Shown here one piece after another: positions 31,501 to 41,588 of a stretch of 64,000 nucleotides of DNA. Origin of the DNA: Scolanthus callimorphus (taxonomy: Eukaryota; Cnidaria; Anthozoa; Actiniaria; Edwardsiidae). Location: positions 7,717,912 through 7,781,911 of the forward strand of contig CM066920.1 of NCBI GenBank assembly GCA_033964015.1, given 5' to 3'. The position numbers and the translations under genes were made by a program. Positions within the stretch are counted from its first letter, which is position 1, and every line of letters begins with the position of its first letter. Below the pieces are notes generated by a model that saw nothing but the letters and a program-made list of their open reading frames with translations, did not search any database and had not been told where the DNA came from.

Positions 31501-34500
31501 ACAATGAGTTCCGCCAAGCCAGGAATTTCCATTTCCAGGGGCACCGCGGCGAAAGGCCACAGCGTAACTTTAAACACCCTAGTGCTTTCCAGGGACTCTT
31601 ATAGAGCAGATTTCGTATGACTGTGAAACGTTGCGGCGCGCGTTCCGTGCCGTGTCCGCAACGTAATGATATTGTGTCGTGTATGCGAATTTTGATTGGT
31701 TAATCAGAAATTTTGCGCCATGTGATTGGCTGATTCTTCGGGAGAAGGCGAGTTGCGTGCCTTTTCACAGCCATACGCAATTAGCTCTAATGTAATGGCT
31801 CTTTGTATAGTGGCCTACCTTTGTAGCACGTGATTGTAGAATAATCATCATTTGTGACGTGATAACTGCTAAGCAGCTACTAAACCCGAATATCAGAGCA
31901 GGAAGATACATGACATATTTACTGCCCAGGGATTGGGCAAAGAACCACACGCTTGTAAGAAAAGTTACAAACGATGTTACACAAAATAAAACCTGCAAAT
32001 AATAAAAATAATGTAAGGATGGTCTAGATCCCTTTAAATTATGTTTAAAAAAACGCAATTCTCCAAAGCAGCACATGTTCGCCAAGCTGGAGAGTGTTTT
32101 TAAACTGCAAGCTTGAAAGAGTCTAATACCCCATTCACACCAAAACCATGTTTAAAACAAAGTTTTTCTTTGCCTGATAACATGACAGGTTTCTTACTGC
32201 GATAAACTCTACCTAGCTAAATGATCACTTGGTAACATGTAAGTACAGTCTGTTCGGTTTTGTCCTTGGAAAACGGTCTTCTCTTGGGAGAAAAGGATTT
32301 AAACCAGTTTAATTAAACCACCTTTACATGAGACAGGAGGGTAGATATACTCAATAGTTGATGCCTGGAATATACCAACAAGGGCAGACGTAACCGAGAC
32401 CCATTCTAAAAATCGGATTTTCAACTGCCGATGTCTCGCGAAATAATTGATGCATCATGGTGAGAACCCTTCTACACGAAGAGAAAGACGCATTTCTGCA
32501 TTTCAGAACAGGTCTGCCGTGTGCCCGTGATTATATGCATGTACAGGCGTTGAGTTTTATGAGTGTAATTTGTAAAGTGTCGGCACCACTCCAAAAAACC
32601 TGCATGGCACGACAAGCTCAAGTCAGGGTCCGTTTGGACAACATGATTCCAAGAAATAATATCTTAATGATTCCAAGAAATAACATCTTTCGGTTCTCAA
32701 CAATCGAATTTTATGACAATCCAGACTTTACTGATTCATTGCATTGACTATCGAATAAACCTATTGTCGGTAATAATGATAAATAATAACGGAGTTCAAT
32801 TAACCTTGTATCCTGATACATCTATAAGTTTTCGTGCGGCCAAAGTGCCCAAACCCCAGCCACCGTAGACGACCGCAGGGAAGTATGCCGCAGAGAACTA
32901 TAGGGATAAAATCAAAATTAACCAGTTACTCTTAATTAAGAGCGCTTTCGGCTCCCTCCGCTTGCTTTATAAATGGTGAAACAGCCAGGAAATGACAGAC
33001 GAACAGATGAATCAACCCGAAAATGATACGTTCTTTGAGGTTTTAAATGAGATGACTTTTGCTTATTGGGAAACGTAGCTTATATTATCGGCTTTTTAAA
33101 ATGGAGGTAAAGTAGCTCATGGCGTCACTGGACGTATTGTCTTGAGTTCCAAACACAATAGAGCAATACATCCGTCCACGTCACAGCCAAAATGTAAAAA
33201 AAAACATAAGGAATTTGCAATTTATCGTGTTCGAAAAATGTTTTCGGAATGTCGTTGCTCCCCCTTTTTGTCAAAGTTGATGCACTTTAAACAAAGTAGC
33301 ATTCCACTCATATCAGAGACGTCATCTATTGGCATGAATATTCTACTAACCTTGTCAAATCGAAGAGCCTCCATAAGGTATACAGGCAGTATCAGAAGGG
33401 CAACATTGAAGGAATTGGCGCTAAGGATATAGATGAAAATTGACTGGGAAAGAAGAGCAATACATGTTGTTTAATTTTTGTCCACTGTAGGCTTTTATCC
33501 GGCAGGGAAAGCTCACAGAGCATTCATCTAGTTCGAGCACCCTTTGATTAGTCGCTAATTACAGAGAATATTACAAAAAAAAAATGTATAATACTAATAA
33601 TATATATACTAGTATAAGAATGGTATAAGTTATGATGGAGCACAGGTAAGGCCCAGTCAGTATCAAGTATTCTGAAACAGATAGGAGCTCATACTAGTAT
33701 TACCGCAGCTGCAGTTCTTTCAATTTCAAGCGGTAACTTCCCGTCTCAAGCCTGTTAAGCCTGGGAGAACAGGGAAATCGGCAAAATAGCAAGTAATGCG
33801 ATATTTTTGTCAAAGATGAAAAAATAGTCGATTAAATGTACTTTAACATACTTGACGTCGGATAGATTTTACCCTACCCCCACACTTATTATACAAATGG
33901 GTACCTGTAAATATTCTAGGTTCTGCAGTCTCTGTTTCCATGGTTTTATTCCAGGTTTAGGATGTGTAGGGAGCTCTGGAAGGGGTGGAAGAGGCGGCGG
34001 TAGGGGAGGGGATGGAGGGGGAGATGGTGGACGTGATACAGAGGCAGTAGCAGAACTTGGAATAGACTCTTCCGCCTTCTTTGCATCTATATGATTCGCT
34101 TCCACTTCTGGCTGCTTATTTTGTTGTTCCTGGTTTTCTTCTGTGTGATTTTCATTTTTACTTTGACTTTCTTCTACGGCTAACCTTTCTGTAGAATGGG
34201 AGAATAATATAGAACTAATTATACAAAAAAATACCGTTACAGCAAAATGTTTCGTCTCGCGCTGCACGTTAATATTCAAACCTCAATCTGGCCTCAAGAA
34301 TTTTTTGGTTTCTCTATTCCACAGTCAAACCATCTGAACCAATCAGGTGTTGGTCCTGTGTTGACTAGTGCAGTTGAATGTTTTTTGGCGCGACGCAAGC
34401 CAGACAAACGTCGCGACGCAAGCCACTCGTCTGTTTGACAAGAACGTGATTGGTTCAGAGAGTTAGACTGGCGATAAAAAAAAAAACAGAGTCCAAAGTC

Positions 34501-37500
34501 AGATTGATATTTCGAATTTGCGGTAGCGGTCAGGATGAAAACACGTTTTTCACAGGTAGCCTTTTCAATACCCGTCTTGTACGGAAGTAGAGCATTATTT
34601 TTTCATTAAAACACCCTGTTTAGTGACTATTACCTTGCTTGTGCTTACAATGCAAGATGTTGGAACACTTTGCTAAGAGCACACGCACTCCCTACCCTCC
34701 CTTCAATGGCGCTCGGCCAAACTTGTGTCCAGTATATTTTCCCGCGTAACATTGGAAGGGGGGATGAAGGACTAGTCGTTCCAACAAATTATGCATTTGG
34801 CTGTAGCTGTGTGACAGACACTATGATTAGTTACCTTCACGTGTACTTTTCTAGCCTAGCTGTGTACAAGTTAACAGATTACCTTGTTCTAGCCTTTTCC
34901 TTCGTTTCCTTTCCCTTCGTTTGACGTGCTGTCATCTGAAGCTACTTGATAAAGGAATGTGGCAAAAAATCCCACGGCAAGAATAAATATAGTTTGATGC
35001 TGCAAAGAATCATATGAACAGATGAAAAAATTAGAAGTTGAGGAGGATGAACACCAAGTATTTTTGCATTAAACGTTTAACGCAAAAGATCTCTGTACTG
35101 GATTTCTTCTCAAGAGGGGAACCAAGGTTAAGAGTGAAGATTTGGGTTAGATGGCAGAAGTTAACGTATTGTTTATAAGACCTGGAACATAACTGGGACT
35201 ACATCAAAGATATCGCAATGAGGGGGCCAAGTCAAGGTATAGCAGTTAAGGATTTGGCTAGAGAACTTTTAGCTGTGTTTCCTTGTTTCTTTTGATCCAT
35301 AAAGGCCTTCCAAGTTTTCAAACTTTTCCGTGTTGAGTCCGTTTTTTCACGAAGTACTAAGATACAGTACATTGCACGAATGACTAGGAAAACTTCCTTA
35401 GCTTCATTCTCATTCTCCTGTCGTACTCACCGAGAATGGTGTCTGCGTTTTGCTGGTGATTTCTCGACCATTGTCGTGTGCCAGGAATATCCACGTTACC
35501 GCATGAAGCGCTATACCAAGCCAGGATTTCCTACTACAACTTCACAATAACAAGAATAACAAGTTTAGAAGAAAAAAGAGAGATGTGTCTTGGAGCACTT
35601 TCTTTACAGAAACACCTCCAGTTAGTAGGGAAACCTTGCAAAATTCCCCCTCACCCTCTCCAGAGTCGGGCTCGAGTCGATTGTGCTAGCATAATTTTTG
35701 GCATAATTTGTCAAAACGAGCATAATTTTTAGATTTTTTGTCAAAAAGCAATGCTAGCATAATTTGTATTTTGAAGACCGGAAGTGCTAAAACCAGGCTC
35801 AAATATCCCTTATCGTAAATGATAAATTGACTTCAGACATAATTATAAGCTCTCCAAATAAACGGTCGGCGATGTCTAGGGCCTAGTTGGGATAGTTTTT
35901 TAGTTTTTTGTTGGGAAGAACCGGAACCGGAAGTCTAGAAAACCTTGTTCCCAGTCCCACTCTCATAGGTGTGACAACGTGACAAAATGGCGTCCTCCAC
36001 CCCCGAAGCAGAGCCCGAGAACTTTCAGGTCTTGCAAGGGCCCAAAGAGCTGACAGTGCTAGAGATCGGATACTTAAAACCACTAAAGCAGCCCGCACAG
36101 TATTACTTATCTCATCTAAGAGATTTATTAATATAAAAGGTTAATAAAACTCACCTTTCTTACTGTTTTGCCCGTTTTTTGTCGAGCATAATATTGAAAA
36201 AACGTAGCATAATTTTGAAAAACGAGCATAATTTGGATAAAAAACGAGCAGTGCTACTAGCATAATATGCCAGTTTTACTAGCACAATGGACTCGAGCCT
36301 AGCCCGGGCCACAAAACCGATGTAAGATGAAAGGCATGCTCAAGGATCACCCCTTGTTGAGGTAGTTGAATTGGCAGTATGTTGTGGTCACATTTTATTA
36401 CTACTCCCCAGGGAGTTGAAAATTAATGACCTGAAAACCAAGTACTTCAACTGTGTCATCTTCAACTGATTGCTTGCTTGTTTTGAGAAAAATATGGTAA
36501 AGTAGAGACGCGTAAAAAAGAACGCTGTTTATTCAAATCCTATATAGTGGTATATCATCAGTGCTGCATTCTGACTGGATGAGTTACTAGTAGGCTATAA
36601 GTTATAGTAGGCTAGTAGGCTATAAGTTAAGAGTAGTAGGCTATAAGTTTTAGCCTACTACTCTTACAGCATTTATTACAACCTTCGGTCTATACCAGTG
36701 GAAACGAATACCGTTCGGACTCCGGACTGCTCCATCTTGTAGGCTATTAAAGTTATAGCCTACTACTAGCGAAAAGTGTCAAGTTTGAAGCCTTCAAAAT
36801 TATTCCAGCTTCAGCCTTATTGACTCGGGCTCGAGGAATATTTATTAAATAGTTATTACTGTAGTTGTTATTGTTGCAACAAAATGTGGTTCAACCTTAC
36901 CATTGTCATTCACAAAAACAACTGTATTCTAATTGTCTTTGTTTCAAGGATGAATCTTATCATTAAAACCACAACGCAAAAGCCATAATATTTTCCTTTA
37001 AAATGCCATTCCCAATACGTAAAAGTGATCGATGGAAAGACATGCTAAATTGGTTAATTTCGTTTCATTTTTCATCAGCTTATTTTATGATGCCCAAGGC
37101 AGAACCGCATATTAAGGCTTTGGGCCTCATTGGATAGCATAACGAGCAAACGAGTCGTTTCGACAATTTTGAACAAAGAGTAGATTGGCCCTCCCTCTCT
37201 CTCTTTGGTGTTGTTGCTCAAGGCTATCAACTAATACGCTTGAATATTACGAGAAACAAACAAAACTCCCCGAGATAATCAATTCTGTGGATTAAAATTA
37301 TAATCCCTTTTCATAGTTACGACCAGAGGCGAACCACCTGTACTCTATAAAATGTTATGGGTTGAATAACAGGTAGTAAAAGTTTAGCAAAACATACACA
37401 CTTTTGTTCACATGATACCTACTGGAAAATGCACCAGTACTGCTGTGAAAATGAACCGATCCAAGAAATGATACATGCAGTATCACATCACAAAATGGAA

Positions 37501-38587
37501 GTAAAGTTACGTGATTTATTTTACGTTAAGGTGACAGAACCACAGGAGAATAAAATTACCAAAGGATATTAAGGTTTCGTCACTTCAGTTTGATTTAATT
37601 TACTTAGTACATAGTGATGGTTTGTTAAGAAGTTCATGCCGTTTATTAAGTTTCCACGGCCGACTGTGTTTAAGAACAGGTTAAAACTATGAATTTCTTA
37701 CAAACTTATTACGGTATTCGGGGTTAGGGGTAATTAGGCGGCTCGAAGGCAATTCGCTAGAGAAACTTGAATGAACTTAAATGATGCATGTGTAAAACGA
37801 AGCGAAGCAAAACAACGCATAAATCTACAAAGAAATATAAAGAGCATCTCCACCTTTGTTACACATTATTAAATGAAGTTGTAAAATTAATAGACAATAA
37901 ATGAGATAACATGGTGTCAGACAGGGATGAAATCTAACAGAGTTGAATTTGAATAAGTTTTATAACCATATGATAAAGAAATATTAATGTTCAAACCACA
38001 AACCTTCTTAGCGTATACTTCTGATGGCTTGCATGGCTCCACGTTGATTTGAGTGAACTCCCGAGCCACCTAGAGGTTTCCAATAACGTTACACTCGCCG
38101 AATATAATAACACAGGAAAAGTGTAGGCAGCAACAAGTATTCCTTCCGGACTGTCGGTCACACATCCTATGCAAGGTGCCAACACAAACGGCCAAAATAC
38201 CAAGACTCCTACAGAGCCAAATACATGGAGCGTTTTGTCCTCGCCGTGTAGAGATAAACGACGAGACACTGCAAATACTCGTCCACGGAAATAGTGAACA
38301 AGAACAATAACAATAGCCTTTGTAATCTGAGAAATAAAGTAGAGGATTCCGAAACTTGATGAAGATATTCCAACAATGTATTTGAAGAAAAAATAACTAT
38401 AGGACTGCCAAGTAATATGAGTCAGTAGATTGAGAACTTCTGGCGTCGAGCGAATCAGGTAGTGTTTGATTCGTGTTCGCAATGGAGTATGCTCTGTACA
38501 TCTTCCGCTAGTGTTGCTCTCGCTACCTTGGGTACGACTTTGATTTCTCTCCTCTTCTTCAACATCAAATGTTCGAATTAATATCAT
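28516..38587 (-). CDS. MFSD12-like transporter C, divergent
   Basis: Third MFSD12-type copy. Exons on the minus strand: 38587-38004, 35539-35431, 34999 to about 34894, 34188-33905, 33443-33351, 32897-32805, 31992-31819, 30994-30888, about 28848-28690, 28589-28516. Exon sizes and phases follow copies A and B (109, 93, 93, 174 nt). Conserved pieces include LHVFGSVGV, AAYFPAVVY and VLFCVTSF, and the last exon ends STDV. The first-half NDL and DAF/GYLCDK-type motifs are missing. Exon 4 is acidic, then a polyproline stretch (PPSPPPSPPLPPPLPPLP). Two problems remain: exon 3 runs into an in-frame TAG at 34891-34889 unless a GC donor at 34893 is used, and the transmembrane frame of exon 9 does not join exons 8 and 10 in phase. 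It may be a decaying gene or may use unusual sites. Start is the ATG giving the longest leader. Confidence 0.72.
28880..29260. mobile_element. Mutator-like MITE with 9-bp target duplication
   Basis: Perfect 18-bp inverted ends GACAGAGCGGAAATGACC, flanked on both sides by the 9-bp direct repeat GGCGGGAGG (28871-28879 and 29261-29269). Nine-base duplications are characteristic of Mutator-like elements. The 381-bp interior is AT-rich and non-coding. It lies in intron 8 of gene C, with its edge 32 bases from the AG acceptor proposed for exon 9. Confidence 0.88.
30042..30217. mobile_element. MITE, AGAGCAGATTTCGTATGA family, copy 2
   Basis: Starts TAGAGCAGATTTCGTATGA and ends CATACGAAATCTGCTCTA, inside intron 8 of gene C. 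The GC-rich interior contains GCGCGCGACC. TA at both ends suggests a TA-targeting element. Confidence 0.78.
31601..31790. mobile_element. MITE, AGAGCAGATTTCGTATGA family, copy 3
   Basis: Starts ATAGAGCAGATTTCGTATGA and ends CCATACGCAATTAGCTCTAA, a slightly decayed inverted end. It lies in intron 7 of gene C, about 29 bases after exon 7. Confidence 0.75.
35667..36304. mobile_element. Foldback element carrying a promoter-like cargo
   Basis: The inverted ends share GGCTCGAGTC, ATTGTGCTAG and GGCATA (left end near 35667-35705, right end near 36266-36304). Both flanks of the interior repeat AGCATAATTT motifs. The centre is different in composition: ACCGGAACCGGAAGT, which contains an ETS-type CCGGAAGT site, then a leader and a 49-codon open frame on the plus strand. 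Located in intron 1 of gene C. Confidence 0.6.
35987..36136 (+). CDS. Small ORF inside foldback element (49 codons)
   Basis: ATG in a good Kozak context (ACAAAATGGCG) opens 49 codons ending LLSHLR-type sequence: it begins MASSTPEAEPENFQ, has a mixed natural composition, and stops with TAA at 36134-36136. Just upstream is a GC-richer stretch with two CCGGAA motifs. It looks like a captured first exon of another gene rather than a gene of this locus. I recognise no domain, and it may be non-functional. Confidence 0.35.
   Translation: MASSTPEAEPENFQVLQGPKELTVLEIGYLKPLKQPAQYYLSHLRDLLI
36588..36850. repeat. TAGTAGGCTATAA palindromic repeat cluster
   Basis: Repeated TAGTAGGCTATAAGTTA units with an internal hairpin (AAGAGTAGTAGGCTA and its complement near 36632-36668), a second inverted block near 36739-36770, and GCGAAAAGTGTCAAGTTTGA afterwards. 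The same combination, in the other orientation, is found at 2120-2178, so both belong to one element family. Confidence 0.72.
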
Positions 38588-41500
38588 TTCATTGTTTCTC
38601 TTCCAAACTTGTCCCCGCTGTTACATCGTGCTGAAAAAAGCAAGCTCTTGATCCGTTCAAAATTCGGGAATTTTCATCGGTGTTTTATTCGTGATTTCGC
38701 CGACCACATGCTGGTAAATTGCCTAGATTTCGCTTGCTTTCGATTCCTGTTCGTACGACCGCTAGGAAAATACCTTTTCATTTATTATTTATGGGCAAAC
38801 ACTCAGAAACATTTGACAATTACTCATAATACGTATGCGTCAAAGGCAGTTGTTGTGACGGAGAAGGGTTAGAGACGTATGTTACTGGCTGAAAGAAGCC
38901 GGGGAGGGGACGCAAAAACCCAGACGAAAACCACCCATAACACACCCTCTCCGATATTCACCAAACAGTATTAAAACCAGCACATCCGAGCACATTTTTA
39001 CAGCAAAAACGGGCACTACACGAATAGGGCTACCACACAAGTATGGGAAGCACTCGTTTGGGGAAATCTTTGTTGCAGATTTGGTGGATAAGCCTTAAGA
39101 TTTCGCGATCTTGTTTATACTATGTTGCTGTCCCGCAAATCAAACTCATTTTAAAAATCTGATAACTACGTCGGGCGAGACTCTTTTGAAGTTTGAAGTT
39201 TACCCTGTTTGTCTTGGAACAAAAACTCAGTCACGTTTCCCTTGTAGTCGGGCCCGGCTAGTCCGTTGAAAAATGGGAAAAGGACGATCCAGGTGACGCC
39301 TTCCGTTTATCTCCTTCGAGGTGGCTTGAGTGATAAAGCTAAGTGATTTCACCGTGCATTACTTGTGTCGGCAAAGATGGCAAGAAACCACTGTTATATC
39401 TAATTAATGATGACCCACTTCATAGAATGCAATAACGCTGAAAGTATTCGTTTAAGACCAAAGTTGGTTTGCTGTTTGGGGGGGTAGAAGGCAGGCATGC
39501 AGTGAAACCACCATGGTGCTAGAGGAAGCTCTCATGAGCTCTCTATGTTGGAGAGCACCGCCTTGAGGGACACATCCTTGCGAGAAACACACACGAGAGA
39601 TTTTGAGGTCCAAATTAATAAAGAAGAGACCGCAAGTATGCCTTGATTATCATATAATAAGTGAGCTAAGATGGTATAAATATTTCAGTAACTTTAAACT
39701 CAGGCATCTTTATGAAAAGTCACGAAAGAGCAACGGATGACGAAGATCGGACTCCGTTAGGAACCTAAAGACAATCACGAGAGAGTTGCTGATATTTCCA
39801 TGGAAACATCTTGACAATAGAAACATCCATAATTTTCGACTAGCTGATTGTAGTTTCGCTCAATGTAATTATCAAAAACAAAATCACAGCTCTAGAAAAG
39901 CAAACACGGCACATACATGTAATAGCGGGAGATGCGGCCATGTGTAGAGTTTGTTCTATCGGGTTTTATCAACCAGCGAATCAAAGCGTCGAGGTTGTTT
40001 CGCTTTTGGTTGTTTTGATCAAAGAAGCGAACATCTTCACTACACGAAAAAATACGGACAAAAAGAAACTTCTGGTCGTAGACTTAGGCGGAAGAGAATA
40101 CTTGGCTAACTTACATAGACATCTGAGAGATCTTCAAACTGATCAGGCGTAAAGTTTTGCTTCTCCTTGAAAAATGAATGAGAAAAAACGTAAAATGAAA
40201 AGCTGGTAAAAAGGGAAGGGATAAACAGAGAATGCAATCAATATTTACATAATGACACGAGGAAAGGATTTTTAAGCCGAGAGCAATCCGCAAACAGGTT
40301 ATGAGAGAGGAAAACATGAGCAGCAAACAGCTCGTTGCCCTTGGAGAAAAAACAAAAACAAAATAATACAAATATTTTGTCCAAAATACCCTTTATTAAC
40401 TTCTTCACAGGCAATATAAAATATTACACCTTCAGATGTGAATAGAGCTTTGTTCGAAGATAATGTTGATGGAAAAAAATGTGTTGTTTATAATTCGTTT
40501 GCATTAACCTTTAAATATATCAATTATTTGTGAAAAGACGTGGAAAAGATAATGGCAATGTTTGTTGATTTTATCTCTGTTTTCCGGGCCAGGATTACTG
40601 AACAAATGAAACTAGAACATGGCTTGAAGTTAGACACCCCGTGAAATGTTTCAATTTGTTGGTCACATGTAAATAGTCTGAACATTGATCATGGCAGGTG
40701 GCCAATAAAAGAACCTCTATCTCTCTTACTGGATTTATAAGATAACATATCCTTGTATCGTGCTAAAAATAGAACTGATTTACCAGTCCGTTTTACGACT
40801 TTGCTTGTTTGTTTACTTGCCGTTCCCAGTGCATCATCTCACACAAAAATAGCGGACCAAACTTTAAGAATCAGCTTCATTTTTTCAGGACAGTGATCCT
40901 GTTTTTAGCACAAAAAGGAAGCGTAACCTCGCATACACATCCATTTCTACCTCTTCGCTGATTGGCCAACGTCTGAGCATGCGCAGACTAGCTGTCAACC
41001 GGACAACAAATCAAAACAAACAGCAAACAAAACCGAAATAAATTAACGTTATCAAAATTAAAGTACGTCAATGACAACCTTCGTGAACTTTCGAAAAGAT
41101 TGCCATCGTTCAATTTTGTGATTGGTCCTAATTCTATTCGATGCATAATATAAATTGTAATCATGAAGGTACTCAATATGAGCCTTGTTATCAAATGTCT
41201 CTTGCTTATTTGTCAGCACAAATGTTGTGCATTTTCCTTTCCGTTTTCCTTATTCGTATATTTTCCTTTGTTTTCCTTTTTTTACAAGCAAATTCCTGGC
41301 TTTACCTGATTATTGACAAATGCGATACCAGAGGTCTTCTACCTTTCACCTTTACCCACAATGTTAATCACCTTATATGACATGCAAGCAGCATTCGACT
41401 ATAATATTCGCCTTCTTCTTTCCGCCTTTTCTTTCGTCTCTATCTTTTTGTCTCTCTTTCAAGTTGCCACCACTGCTATCCAATGTAAAAAATACAAATA

Positions 41501-41588
41501 CTTTTTTACGCTTTCCATTCTTTCGCGGCGACTTGCAGTTGATATTTTTTGGGGGGATGTCTTGCTCTTGTCCTCCTAAATCGTTGAA
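38588..41588. other. Intergenic region between genes C and B
   Basis: Upstream of gene C and downstream of gene B, both on the minus strand. No gene seen. The reverse-strand AATAAA at about 40391-40397 could be a polyadenylation site for gene B, which would imply a long 3' untranslated region. A pyrimidine-rich stretch lies at 41390-41470. Directly before the ATG of gene C is an overlapping two-codon upstream frame (ATG AAA TGA). Confidence 0.45.

Noticed and set aside
33852..34094. Glycine-rich plus-strand frame
   Set aside because: It is the complement of the proline-rich exon 4 of gene C; exon borders and paralogue alignment support the minus strand.
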